A stretch of DNA of 48,924 nt from Clostridia bacterium (GTDB lineage Bacteria; Bacillota; Clostridia; Oscillospirales; CAG-272): positions 1 to 48,924 of the forward strand of contig JAFTRE010000024.1 in NCBI GenBank assembly GCA_017462385.1, read 5' to 3'. Below the pieces are notes generated by a model. The model ran no database searches and had not been told where the DNA came from. It saw nothing but the letters and a program-made list of their open reading frames with translations. The translations under genes were made by a program, and so were the position numbers. This document shows positions 25,006 to 33,518 of this stretch, in pieces. Every line of letters begins with the position of its first letter. Position 1 is the first letter of the stretch.

Positions 25006-26456
25006 ATGAAAAATATTGAACGTAACCTGACAATGCTTTGCGATTTTTATGAAATAACCATGGGTAACGGCTATTTCAAAAGCGGCATTGGGGACAGGAT
25101 CGTCTATTCGATGCTTATTACCGCGATAACCCCGATAACGGCGGCTATGCCATCGCCGCAGGGCTTGAGCAGATAGTGCGGTATATAAACGAGCTGCATT
25201 TTGATGAAGAGGACATTGAATATCTGCGTTCAAAGGGACTGTTTGAAGAGGAATTTTTGGATTATCTTCGCAATTTTAAATTTACGGGCGATATGTGGGC
25301 TATCCCTGAGGGAACAGTTGTATTCCCCGGAGAACCGCTGATAACCGTTCGCGCTCCCGCAATTGAGGCGCAGTTTATTGAGACATACATTCTTATGTCG
25401 CTCAATCATCAGTCGCTCATTGCCACCAAGGCATCGCGTATGACCCGCGCGGCAAAGGGAAGAGCGATAAGTGAATTCGGCTCGCGCCGCGCGCAGGGCG
25501 CGGATGCCGCTATACTCGGAGCCCGTGCCGCATATATCGGTGGATGTGCCGCGACCGCTTGTACTATTACAGATGAGGCATATGGTGTTCCCGCAACGGG
25601 TACCATGGCGCATTCATGGATACAGATGTTTGACGACGAATATACCGCATTTAAAACTTACTGTGAAATATATCCTAACAACGCAACGCTGTTGGTTGAC
25701 ACCTATAATGTTCTCGAGTCGGGAATTCCCAACGCTATTCGCGCATTCCGCGAAGTACTTGTTCCTCGCGGCATCACCAAGTGCGGAATACGTATCGATT
25801 CGGGCGACATTACTTATCTGACCAAAAAAGCGCGCGCCATGCTTGACGAAGCGGGATTCCCGCAGTGCAAGATAGTAATTTCCAATTCGCTTGACGAATA
25901 TATTATTCGTGAGCTAATTCGTCAAGGCGCCGAAATAGATATGTTCGGTATAGGTGAGCGGCTGATAACTGCCAAGAGTGATCCTGTTTTTGGTGCGGTA
26001 TATAAGGTTTGCGCGATAGAAAAAGATGGAGAGATCGTTCCCAAGATCAAGATAAGCGAAAATGTTGGAAAGATCACCACACCGCATTTCAAGAAGGTAT
26101 ACAGATTGCGCGGACGCGATACCGGCAAGGCAGAAGCAGACCTTTTGTGCGTATATGATGAGACAGTTGACGACAGCAAGCCCATCGAGATATTTGACCC
26201 CGAATATACATGGAAACGCAAAACACTTAAGGATTTCATTGCGACGGAACTGCTCGTTCCCATCTTTAAAGACGGCAAACAGGTGTACAAGCTTCCCGAG
26301 CTGGCGGATATCCGTCAGCATTGCGCAGATGAGATCGCAGGTATGTGGGATGAGGTGCGCCGATTCACCAATCCGCATAACTACTATGTTGACCTTTCCG
26401 AAAAGCTTTGGCAGGTCAAGCACGATCTTATCAGAAAAGCACGCGGCTCCAAATAA
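25006..26456 (+). pseudogene. pncB: Nicotinate phosphoribosyltransferase, split by a one-base frameshift
   Basis: The gene would encode a 483-residue enzyme making nicotinate mononucleotide from nicotinate and PRPP for NAD salvage. The start at 25006 has AAAGG upstream and begins MKNIERNLTMLCDFYEITMG, the family opening. The frame then fails at about 25107-25109: continuing in frame gives a stop at 25174-25176, whereas the +1 frame at once reads the family sequence FDAYYRDNPDNGGYAIAAGLEQ and stays open to 26456. One extra T at 25107-25109 (TAT-TTC-GAT) restores everything. The rest is intact, including EFGSRRAQG, TGTMAHSWIQ, GIRIDSGD and FGIGERL. The near-perfect remainder suggests either a very recent mutation or a sequencing/assembly error. 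Confidence 0.85.
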
Positions 26457-26464
26457 TAATCACA

Positions 26465-26510
26465 ATAAAGCAAAAAACACACAGATTATTCTGCGTGTTT
26501 TTTGCTTTAT
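26465..26510. terminator. Bidirectional terminator between pncB and araD
   Basis: A 20-base stem with one mismatch (26465-26484 with 26491-26510) and a 6-base loop; the A6/T6 tracts inside the arms give a U run in either direction. Confidence 0.82.
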
Positions 26511-26519
26511 GTGCGAAAA

Positions 26520-27224
26520 TCAATTTTGCCCGTAATATGCACCTGCACCGTGCTTGCGGTAAAAGTGCTTGTTGAGCAGATCCTGCTGCATGGGTATGCC
26601 GCCGTTTTGCCCGACGGATATTTGAAGCAGCTCGGTATTGAACGCCATGTGCGCGATGTTTTCAAGCACGACAGCGTTTTCAACGGAGTTCATCGCATCA
26701 TGTCCCCATGTGAACGGGCCGTGCGAATGAACAAGAACACCGTGAATGTTGTTGGGGTCAAGATTTTTGAAGGTCTCCGCAATGACAATTCCGGTATTTT
26801 TTTCATAGTCTCCCGATATTTCGTTGGGGGACATTTTGCGGGTGCAGGGAACGGTGCCTCCGAAATAATCGGCGTGCGTTGTTCCGAAAGGCTTAATTCC
26901 GCGCCCCGCCTGCGCAAAGGAGGTCGCATAAAGCGAATGCGTGTGTGTGACACCGCCGATGTCGGGGAAGCTTTTGTATAATTCTATGTGGGTCGGAGTA
27001 TCTGATGAGGGCTTGAGGTGACCCTCTATGATATTGCCCTCAAGGTCGACAACTACCATATCCATGGGAGACATAGTGTTGTATTCAACCCCCGACGGCT
27101 TGATAACGACATATCCTCTCTCGCGGTCAATAGCGCTTACATTTCCCCATGTGAAGATGACCAGCCCGTGATGGACCAGCTGCATATTAGCTTCGTAAAC
27201 TTTTTTCTTGAGTGCTTCGAGCAT
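26520..27224 (-). CDS. araD: L-ribulose-5-phosphate 4-epimerase
   Basis: A 234-residue class II aldolase-family protein. The blocks [36 protein letters not shown] and SHGPFTWG and the C-terminal [10 protein letters not shown] match AraD, which interconverts L-ribulose 5-phosphate and D-xylulose 5-phosphate. Metal ligands are H94, H96 and H168, and D119 plus the C-terminal tyrosine pair (230-231) supply the acid/base residues. The related rhamnulose-1-phosphate aldolase differs in these blocks, so I favour the epimerase even though rhamnose genes are nearby. It lies three bases after the alcohol dehydrogenase gene, in the same operon. Confidence 0.9.
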   Translation of the reverse strand: MLEALKKKVYEANMQLVHHGLVIFTWGNVSAIDRERGYVVIKPSGVEYNTMSPMDMVVVDLEGNIIEGHLKPSSDTPTHIELYKSFPDIGGVTHTHSLYATSFAQAGRGIKPFGTTHADYFGGTVPCTRKMSPNEISGDYEKNTGIVIAETFKNLDPNNIHGVLVHSHGPFTWGHDAMNSVENAVVLENIAHMAFNTELLQISVGQNGGIPMQQDLLNKHFYRKHGAGAYYGQN

Positions 27225-27227
27225 GAT

Positions 27228-28355
27228 TTATTTTCTACCTTTCCGTGCCGATTTTGCAAAGTGTTTGTTGTATATTTCAAACATTTCTTCTTTTGTGATC
27301 ACATACGGACTGTTTGCGTAGTTTTTGGCACCTGCCACAAGTTCAATGTGTTGCTCAATTTCCTGTGCTGTCATGCTCAGCTCGACCTCGGCAAGCGCCG
27401 GGAGATATTCTTTCATAATGCGAGGCGTTGTGTGCAGAGCCGCGTATATTTCCGACATTTTTGCTTTGCCGAGCTCAGTGCGCTCGTTGTATTCTATGTA
27501 ATCACCGTCGAATACCGCGCAGGCGGCTCCGTGCGGAATACCGTCCAGTAAGGTGAGCGAGTAGCCGAGCGGGTGCGGGAAGCCTGTACCCGTGATGCTG
27601 ATAGCGAGACCCGCGGCGCAGGAGGCGTACAATAAGGTTTCGCGCATTTCATAGGTGAAGTTTTCGGGATACGAGGTCAGCACATCCCAGATGCCGCGCA
27701 TTGCGTACATTGCAAACATGCTGGAAATGTCTGTCGCTTTGGGCGATAGGTACGACTCCAAGCCGTGCGCGAACGCGTCAAGTGCGCACGATATGGTGTT
27801 TCGGTGGGGGAGTGACATTGTGTAATTCGGGTCGAGGAATGCCACGCGTGCCCAGGAGTCGGGGTGATTGAAGGTCTTTTTTTGCTTTCCGTCGGGCAAT
27901 GTAATGATAGAATAGGGATTGGCTTCACTTCCCGTGCCGGCTGTGGTGGGGATGAGAACGAGAGGTAGAGCGCGGTTGACAAGCTTTTTGTCATCGAAGA
28001 TATCAAGCGGGGCGATGTCGGGGTTGGATGCAAAAGCCGCAATTGCCTTCGCCGCATCGAGCGATGAGCCGCCACCGATGCCGATAACAAAGTCGGCGCC
28101 AAATGCCGCGGCACTCATGCCGCCGTCATAGCAGGTTGCCAGCGGGGGATTTTCGGTTATTTTATCAAAAATGAGGTATTCGATGCCGCTTTGCGCAAGT
28201 ATTTCGCATGCATCGCCCAGTGCACCGCTCGCCGCGGCGCCGTGACCGCCGCAAACTATGATCGCACGTTTGCCAATAGAGAGCAGAGCGCTGTTCTGCT
28301 TCAGGCAGTCTTTGCCCGAAATTATTTTTACGGGAATATTAATGTTGAAAGTCAT
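27228..28355 (-). CDS. Iron-containing alcohol dehydrogenase
   Basis: A 375-residue member of the iron-dependent (group III) alcohol dehydrogenases. It has the nucleotide-binding motif GIGGGSSLDAAKAI, TTAGTGSEAN and the metal-ligand histidines in DAFAHGLESY, GFPHPLGYSL and IPHGAACAVF. These enzymes reduce aldehydes such as lactaldehyde, acetaldehyde or propanal with NAD(P)H. Because rhamnose breakdown yields lactaldehyde, a lactaldehyde-reductase role is attractive, but pairing with araD does not prove it. The ATG at 28355 has AAAGG upstream; the longer frame adds a basic leader not expected in the family. Confidence 0.88.
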   Translation of the reverse strand: MTFNINIPVKIISGKDCLKQNSALLSIGKRAIIVCGGHGAAASGALGDACEILAQSGIEYLIFDKITENPPLATCYDGGMSAAAFGADFVIGIGGGSSLDAAKAIAAFASNPDIAPLDIFDDKKLVNRALPLVLIPTTAGTGSEANPYSIITLPDGKQKKTFNHPDSWARVAFLDPNYTMSLPHRNTISCALDAFAHGLESYLSPKATDISSMFAMYAMRGIWDVLTSYPENFTYEMRETLLYASCAAGLAISITGTGFPHPLGYSLTLLDGIPHGAACAVFDGDYIEYNERTELGKAKMSEIYAALHTTPRIMKEYLPALAEVELSMTAQEIEQHIELVAGAKNYANSPYVITKEEMFEIYNKHFAKSARKGRK

Positions 28356-28394
28356 GCTATGTACCTTTCTTAAATGCTTATTATACTTAAATCT

Positions 28395-28423
28395 ATTATA
28401 GCATAGTCGCATACTAAAATCAA
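28395..28423 (-). promoter_or_regulatory. Promoter of the dehydrogenase-araD operon
   Basis: Minus-strand TTGATT (28418-28423), 17-base spacer, TATAAT (28395-28400), 40 bases ahead of the start at 28355. Confidence 0.65.
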
Positions 28424-28486
28424 TACTAAAAACAATAATGCTTCGCAGTTACGGAGATGTGCATGAATGTACCGTGCTGTGAAATG

Positions 28487-28990
28487 TTATTTTTTTATTC
28501 TGGTATAGAATTTAGCGTCATCCTCGTGGTGAATATATGCTCCGTTTTTCAGCTGTACCGCAAGAGAGGCGGGATTATTTTTATTGACGGACATATATAT
28601 TTCGTCTTCTTTTATGATAGTCCGGGCTTTTTCGACAGTCAACCTTAAGCCCTCGGTGGCATAGCCGCGACCGCGATATTCTTTTTTTATTCCGTAGCCG
28701 ATGTGTCCCGCGTTGTTTCGCAAAAAATCGTTCAGTTCATGTCGGATTCGGAAAAGTCCTACAATTTTGTCGTCATCCCATAAAAAATATTCGGTGCAAG
28801 CCACATGCCCCTCGGGCAGATCAATGCCTTTTGATTTGTTAATATATCGTGGCAAAACAACGTCCTCGAATTCTTGCCTTGATACTCCGTGGTTGGGATT
28901 TGTAAAGCCGTTTTCATCGCGCGGAAGAGTGGTTATATACTCATATTCTTTTTCAATATCATCCATGTTTGCCTGTTTCAAATATAGCAT
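28487..28990 (-). CDS. GNAT family N-acetyltransferase
   Basis: A 167-residue GCN5-related acetyltransferase. The acetyl-CoA loop is in GYGIKKEYRGRGYATEG (the RGRGYA pyrophosphate-binding turn) and the C-terminal NPASLAVQLKNGA segment is typical. The first part (DDDKIVGLFRIRHELND) forms the central strands. The closest-looking group is the small-molecule acetyltransferases; the acceptor is unknown. The ATG at 28990 has AAGGAG upstream. It follows the 2-oxoacid oxidoreductase operon terminator, so it may be read by leakage from that operon; no separate promoter is clear in the short gap. Confidence 0.85.
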   Translation of the reverse strand: MLYLKQANMDDIEKEYEYITTLPRDENGFTNPNHGVSRQEFEDVVLPRYINKSKGIDLPEGHVACTEYFLWDDDKIVGLFRIRHELNDFLRNNAGHIGYGIKKEYRGRGYATEGLRLTVEKARTIIKEDEIYMSVNKNNPASLAVQLKNGAYIHHEDDAKFYTRIKK

Positions 28991-29014
28991 TATATTTCTC
29001 CTTAAAATAAAAAC

Positions 29015-29046
29015 GCCACCGCAGATCATTGTATAGCTGCGGTGGC
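29015..29046 (-). terminator. Terminator of the 2-oxoacid oxidoreductase operon
   Basis: A perfect 10-base GC-rich stem (29015-29024 with 29037-29046) and 12-base loop, followed on the minus strand by TTTTTATTTT, 12 bases past the gamma-subunit stop. Confidence 0.85.
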
Positions 29047-29058
29047 ATTACTACAATA

Positions 29059-29595
29059 TTATTCGTTATAGTTGTAGCCGAGACTGAGAGCTACACGGTT
29101 TTTGTCGATAAGAGCTGCTTTGTGAGGCGGAATGCCCTTGATCATATGATCCAAAAACATCTCATAATCGAAAATTTTTGTGATTTTCAGCAGATATCCG
29201 AGAATAATAACATTAGCCAGACCGTCAAGTCCGTTTTCAGAAGCCATTTTTGTGGCGGGGATATAATATGCGTTGATATCGGTGCGGGCTGACTTTTCGG
29301 GTATCATCGCGCTGTCGGAGATGAGTGTGCCTCCTGCCTTGATGGCACTTTCAAATTTCAGAAAAGAGGGCAGATTGAGCGCAACAAGCACGTCCGGCGT
29401 GGTAACGATGGGCGAGCCGATCTCTTTGTCGGAAATGATGACGGAGCAGTTGGCAGCGCCGCCTCGCATTTCGGGACCGTAAGAGGGCAGCCATGAAACA
29501 TTCAGTCCCGTATCCATACCAGTCTTCGCGAGCTGCTTGCCCGCGAACAGTATGCCCTGACCGCCAAATCCCGATAACAGAAAATTAGTAGTCAT
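29059..29595 (-). CDS. vorC: 2-oxoacid:ferredoxin oxidoreductase, gamma subunit
   Basis: A 178-residue gamma subunit (POR/KOR/VOR gamma domain) opening LLSGFGGQGILFAGKQLAK, with SWLPSYGPEMRGGAANC as the second family block. In four-subunit 2-oxoacid oxidoreductases this chain helps bind CoA and joins the alpha-beta core. It shares one base with the beta-subunit stop (TAATG-type junction), so it is co-translated with it. It is the last gene of the operon. The subunit letter is assigned by analogy to VorB-type clusters; substrate specificity cannot be read from this chain. Confidence 0.92.
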   Translation of the reverse strand: MTTNFLLSGFGGQGILFAGKQLAKTGMDTGLNVSWLPSYGPEMRGGAANCSVIISDKEIGSPIVTTPDVLVALNLPSFLKFESAIKAGGTLISDSAMIPEKSARTDINAYYIPATKMASENGLDGLANVIILGYLLKITKIFDYEMFLDHMIKGIPPHKAALIDKNRVALSLGYNYNE

Positions 29596-30347
29596 TATTG
29601 CGCATCTCCTTTCGCATCAACATCTTTGTAAACGCCGAGCGGATAGAAAGGTATCATTTTTTCGTCGACCCACTTGAGTGCTTCAGCAGGTGTCATACCC
29701 CAGTTGGTAGGGCAGGTGGATACCACTTCAACGATGGAAAGCCCTTTTTTGTCTATCTGATTCTGGAAAGCTTTCTGAATGGCTTTCTTGGCTTTGAGTA
29801 CGTTCTTGGGATTGTTGACCGCGACGCGCTCCGCATATGCGACGCCGTCAAGCGTTGAGAGCATTTCGCAGATGTGGATGGGGTTACCCTGAATATTGAC
29901 GTCTCTGCCGTAAGGTGAGGTCGTTGTGACCTGACCGGGCAGGGAGGTGGGAGCCATTTGACCGCCTGTCATACCGTAGATCGCATTGTTGATAAAGATA
30001 ATCGTAATATTTTCCCCGCGAGCCGATGCATGGACGGTTTCTGCGGTACCGATGGCGGCGAGGTCGCCGTCACCCTGATATGTAAAAACGATGTTATCGG
30101 GGTGTGTACGTTTTACGCCTGTAGCGACTGCGGGTGCACGGCCGTGGGCCGCTTCTATCATGTCGCACTCAAAATAATTATATGCAAATACCGAGCAGCC
30201 TACAGGCGCAATGCCTATGGTCTTGCCCTCGATGCCCAACGCATCTATAGCCTCGGCGACGAGTCTGTGGACAATGCCGTGAGTACAGCCGGGGCAGTAA
30301 TGGAAGGGGACGGGAGAGAGCGATTTCGGTCTATCAAAAACTACCAT
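29595..30347 (-). CDS. vorA: 2-oxoacid:ferredoxin oxidoreductase, beta (thiamine diphosphate) subunit
   Basis: A 250-residue thiamine-diphosphate subunit. The cofactor motif GDGDLAAIGTAET...INNAIYGMTGGQ (GDG to N) is intact, and YCPGCTHG and APVGCSVFAY are the cysteine blocks shared by the family. The enzyme oxidatively decarboxylates a 2-oxoacid to the acyl-CoA and reduces ferredoxin. One-base overlaps with the genes on both sides indicate tight co-translation. Family assignment is firm; whether branched-chain oxoacids, 2-oxoglutarate or another oxoacid is used is not decided by the sequence. Confidence 0.93.
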   Translation of the reverse strand: MVVFDRPKSLSPVPFHYCPGCTHGIVHRLVAEAIDALGIEGKTIGIAPVGCSVFAYNYFECDMIEAAHGRAPAVATGVKRTHPDNIVFTYQGDGDLAAIGTAETVHASARGENITIIFINNAIYGMTGGQMAPTSLPGQVTTTSPYGRDVNIQGNPIHICEMLSTLDGVAYAERVAVNNPKNVLKAKKAIQKAFQNQIDKKGLSIVEVVSTCPTNWGMTPAEALKWVDEKMIPFYPLGVYKDVDAKGDAQ

Positions 30348-31417
30348 TATTGCTTACCTCCATTGAGTTTTCTAATTTCGGCGAGTACATCGTCGGCTGT
30401 GGGGAGCATGCCACCGGTACGTCCAAAGAAGGATACGGGACGGCGGCAGTCGATAGCTACCTTTACATCGTCCACCATCTGACCCATATTGAGCTCGACT
30501 ACAAGGAATTTGGATGCGGTGTTTGCTGCCTTTGCGAGCGCTGCCTTGGGATAGGGCCACAGCGTTATGGGGCGGATCATTCCGACCTTAATGCCCTCAG
30601 CGCGTGCCATTTCAATGGCGGATTTGCAGATGCGGGCGGAGATACCGTAAGAAACTATGACGATATCTGCGTCATCTACTAAATACTCTTCCCAAAGGAC
30701 TTCATTTTTTTCAATCAACTTATATCTTTCCTCGCGCTCGAGAACGGATTTTTCAAGCTCGTCGGGGTTAATGAAAAGCGAGTTGATAATGTTCTTTTTG
30801 CGCTTGCCCTCGTGTCCGCAGGTCGCCCATGTTTTTTCGGGTACTTCGCGTTTGCCTGCAAGGGCGGTGTCGAAATCTACGGGCTCCATCATCTGTCCGA
30901 GTGCGCCGTCTGCAAGTATCATGGCAGGGGTGCGGTATGTATCGGCAACATCGAATGCCCGTCCGACCAGCGTTACCATTTCCTGAACCGAAGCGGGGGC
31001 AACGACAAACAGATGCAGGTCGCCGTGACCGTTTGCTTTGGTGGCCTGATAGTAATCCTGCTGTGAGGGCTGAATGCCGCCAAGTCCGGGGCCGCCGCGC
31101 TGTACGTTACAGATGAGGCAGGGAAGGTCGGAACCGACCATGTAGCTTATGCCTTCGCTTTTGAGCGATATTCCGGGGGATGAGGATGACGTCATGGCAC
31201 GAACACCGCTTGCGGCGGCACCGAGCACCATGTTGATAGCGGCGATCTCGGATTCAGCCTGAAGGCAGAGACCGCCTACCTTGGGCAGACGCTTTGCCAT
31301 ATATTCGGCAAGCTCGGTCTGGGGTGTGATAGGGTAGCCGAAGAAATGTATACAACCGTTGCGGATAGCCGCTTCGGCAAGGGCTTCGTTGCCCTTCATC
31401 AAAACTTTTCCTGACAT
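30347..31417 (-). CDS. vorB: 2-oxoacid:ferredoxin oxidoreductase, alpha subunit (VorB type)
   Basis: A 356-residue alpha subunit. The opening KVLMKGNEALAEAAIRNGC, the FFGYPITPQTELAEYM block, TSSSSPGISLKSEGISYMVG and RGGPGLGGIQPSQQDYY are as in VorB annotated 3-methyl-2-oxobutanoate (branched-chain) oxidoreductases; the closely related 2-oxoglutarate enzymes have a similar plan, so substrate remains open. It contributes the pyrimidine-binding part of the thiamine site. It starts 12 bases after the ferredoxin gene with an AGGAGG-type site. In gut anaerobes this activity yields branched-chain acyl-CoAs or works in reverse for amino-acid synthesis. Confidence 0.92.
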   Translation of the reverse strand: MSGKVLMKGNEALAEAAIRNGCIHFFGYPITPQTELAEYMAKRLPKVGGLCLQAESEIAAINMVLGAAASGVRAMTSSSSPGISLKSEGISYMVGSDLPCLICNVQRGGPGLGGIQPSQQDYYQATKANGHGDLHLFVVAPASVQEMVTLVGRAFDVADTYRTPAMILADGALGQMMEPVDFDTALAGKREVPEKTWATCGHEGKRKKNIINSLFINPDELEKSVLEREERYKLIEKNEVLWEEYLVDDADIVIVSYGISARICKSAIEMARAEGIKVGMIRPITLWPYPKAALAKAANTASKFLVVELNMGQMVDDVKVAIDCRRPVSFFGRTGGMLPTADDVLAEIRKLNGGKQ

Positions 31418-31429
31418 TGTCTATCCTCC

Positions 31430-31642
31430 TTAAACATTTTTCTCGACCGTAATGACTACGTCGGGGCACATTGTGGCGCAAAGTGCGCAGGCTGTGCATT
31501 TTTCCTGATCGGTCATGACTGCCGGATGATAGCCTTTTTTGTTGAGAATCGAGGTATCGAGTCTGATGATCTTGCGCGGACAGGCATCGGCACACAAGCC
31601 ACAGCCCTTGCACAGATCAGAGACAAAAGTTACTCTGTTCAT
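31430..31642 (-). CDS. vorD: Two-cluster (4Fe-4S) ferredoxin subunit
   Basis: A 70-residue protein with two 4Fe-4S motifs, CKGCGLCADACP and CTACALCATMCP, which accepts electrons from the thiamine/iron-sulfur core and passes them to free ferredoxin. Its position just before the alpha-subunit gene is that of the delta subunit in VorDBAC-type operons. A strong GGAG lies before the ATG. All eight cluster cysteines are present. Confidence 0.93.
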   Translation of the reverse strand: MNRVTFVSDLCKGCGLCADACPRKIIRLDTSILNKKGYHPAVMTDQEKCTACALCATMCPDVVITVEKNV

Positions 31643-31664
31643 ATGTATATCTCCTTATTGAGTT

Positions 31665-32357
31665 TCAGAATAATTTTTTTGTTGAGTCAGAAATAACGGT
31701 AAAGTTATATTCGGGATATTTGGAATGGAGCTGCTTGGCGTAAGAGGCGTTATGTAAGGTGACCGCCAGACAGGGGAGTGAGGTCAGCTCGCAAATTTTG
31801 TCTGTATATGTCAAAGATGCGGCGATGTCATCAGCAGAGGTTTCGCGACCGATATTGGAATTATTTATGAAAGCTGTGGCGTGAAGCCCCGAGCATGCCT
31901 CTATTTCTCTCAATCCCGCGACAGCGTCCTCGGCTGTTTCGGTCAGCGGTCGATACATACTTGCAACGAACAGCATTGAATAACCCCGCTTTTCCAGTTC
32001 GGGACGGTATCGTCTCAAGGCAATGGCTCCGTTGTCGCCTCCGACGTCGAATATGGCAGTGTAGAACGGGTCGTCGGTCTGCCGTGCAAATACTGCACTG
32101 ATCTCGCCGCCGAGCGAGGGAATATCCACATTTGTGTTGGCAAATTGCGGGATAAAGCAATCGACGCCTGCGCGCTCAAGCTCGGGAACCGAGTCGGCGG
32201 TGCGAAAGTATGGATTGACAATGTCGAGATCTACAATGCCGAGCCGCCTACCGGCGCGTGCCATGTCCAATGCAAGACCGACTGCGACATTTGTTTTGCC
32301 GCAGCCGAAGTGTCCGCAGATTATTATATTGTTTTTCAGTTCTTGCAGACAAAACAT
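31665..32357 (-). CDS. P-loop ATPase heading the 2-oxoacid oxidoreductase operon
   Basis: A protein of about 230 residues with a P-loop near the N-terminus, GHFGCGKTN, then DLDIVNPYFRTAD (a switch-like Asp) and FDVGGDNGA (Walker-B-like DxGG). The layout resembles SIMIBI-class ATPases (ParA/MinD/Mrp/CooC), but the P-loop lacks their signature lysine. I favour the ATG at 32357, eight bases after a GGGGG run, over the ATG at 32372, which lacks a ribosome site. It is 22 bases upstream of the ferredoxin gene and shares its operon, which suggests a job in assembling or regulating that enzyme. The true role is unknown. Confidence 0.75.
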   Translation of the reverse strand: MFCLQELKNNIIICGHFGCGKTNVAVGLALDMARAGRRLGIVDLDIVNPYFRTADSVPELERAGVDCFIPQFANTNVDIPSLGGEISAVFARQTDDPFYTAIFDVGGDNGAIALRRYRPELEKRGYSMLFVASMYRPLTETAEDAVAGLREIEACSGLHATAFINNSNIGRETSADDIAASLTYTDKICELTSLPCLAVTLHNASYAKQLHSKYPEYNFTVISDSTKKLF

Positions 32358-32546
32358 TGCCATATCCCCCATAATGCGAAGTAATAATAAATAATTATAT
32401 CACACATTTGCAAAAAAGAAAAGGAGTAAATTATAAATTTTTTATAGCAGGGCGAGTAAAAATTGGTGAGATTTTTACAAAATCGGCGATGTTTGAGCAA
32501 GATATAAATAAATTATAAACAAATAGTAAATAATGATTGATTTCAT

Positions 32547-32575
32547 TTGAAATTTTAATAATTATATGTTATAAT
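32547..32575 (+). promoter_or_regulatory. cdaA promoter
   Basis: TTGAAA (32547-32552), 17-base spacer, TATAAT (32570-32575), 49 bases before cdaA. The rest of the 32373-32624 gap is very AT-rich with no gene seen; on the minus strand an extended -10 (TGATATAAT, 32394-32402) could start the operon at 32357. Confidence 0.65.
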
Positions 32576-32624
32576 ATTATAATCGTACGCACGGGTACTC
32601 TTTTTGGATTGAAAGGACGGGGCT

Positions 32625-33518
32625 ATGCCGAAGTCAGATAACATTTTTGTCAATTTGTGGAACGACATAAAGGAATATATTTTGTATCCGTTTTCGGAGA
32701 TAAGATTTATTGATATAATCGATATATTGATTTTAATGCTTGTTTTTTATGCGTTCTACCACTTTATAAAGAACCGTCGCGCGGGCAAGCTTATGACGGG
32801 TCTGCTTCTTATTATAGCACTGCTTGTTGCCAGTACGGCGTTTGAAATGTATGCAATAAAATTTGTTTTGCAGAACTTTTATCAGGTGGGCATTTTGGCG
32901 ATCATTATCGTGTTTCAGCCCGAGCTGCGCGCGGCGCTTGAAAAGGTGGGTAATACACCGCTCTCCGGTCTGCGTAATATAGGCATGAATGAGCCGCGTG
33001 ATGTGGCGTCGATCACCTCGGGTATAGACTCCATTTGTGAGGCGGTATGCGATATGTCGTTGTATAAAACGGGAGCGCTGATAGTTATAGAGCGTTCCGT
33101 AAAGCTGGGCGAATATATCAAGCCATCCAATGAGATAAGCGCAAAAATGTCATCTCGTCTGCTTCAGAATTTGTTTTATGATAAAGCTCCATTTCATGAC
33201 GGTGCCGTTATTGTTCGCGATATGCATGTTTATGCCGCAGGTTGTGTGTTGCCGCTGTCGTCAAATGAGAGTATTGACAACAGCCTCGGAACTCGCCATC
33301 GCGCCGCTATCGGTATAAGCGAAGTCAGCGATGCCATAGCCATAGTTGTATCGGAGGAAACGGGTACCATTTCGATAACTTGTGAGGGGCGTATTTCTCG
33401 CAATTATAACTATAATTCGCTTAAGCATGAGCTTCTCAATTTGCTTATTCACAACGCACAGCATGTGCGCAAAAACATCAAGTCTGAGGACTCCGGTAGA
33501 AGGGGCGGTGCCAAATGA
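32625..33518 (+). CDS. cdaA: Diadenylate cyclase CdaA
   Basis: A 297-residue membrane-bound c-di-AMP synthase. Three hydrophobic N-terminal segments (about residues 28-97) are followed by the DAC domain with DGA at 192-194 and RHR at 224-226, the two hallmark nucleotide-binding motifs. It condenses two ATP to c-di-AMP, which controls potassium and osmolyte transport and wall integrity. The AAAGGA site precedes the ATG. Its stop overlaps the start of cdaR (ATGA), the standard cdaA-cdaR coupling. The usual third gene, glmM, is absent. Confidence 0.97.
   Translation: MPKSDNIFVNLWNDIKEYILYPFSEIRFIDIIDILILMLVFYAFYHFIKNRRAGKLMTGLLLIIALLVASTAFEMYAIKFVLQNFYQVGILAIIIVFQPELRAALEKVGNTPLSGLRNIGMNEPRDVASITSGIDSICEAVCDMSLYKTGALIVIERSVKLGEYIKPSNEISAKMSSRLLQNLFYDKAPFHDGAVIVRDMHVYAAGCVLPLSSNESIDNSLGTRHRAAIGISEVSDAIAIVVSEETGTISITCEGRISRNYNYNSLKHELLNLLIHNAQHVRKNIKSEDSGRRGGAK

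Noticed and set aside
26520-27224. Rhamnulose-1-phosphate aldolase (RhaD) as the identity of the class II aldolase gene
   Set aside because: The sequence blocks and length fit ribulose-5-phosphate 4-epimerase closely; proximity to rhaA alone is not enough.
28431-28486. Possible terminator after the GNAT acetyltransferase gene
   Set aside because: Only 4-base complementary segments are present, with no convincing stem and no T run on the minus strand.
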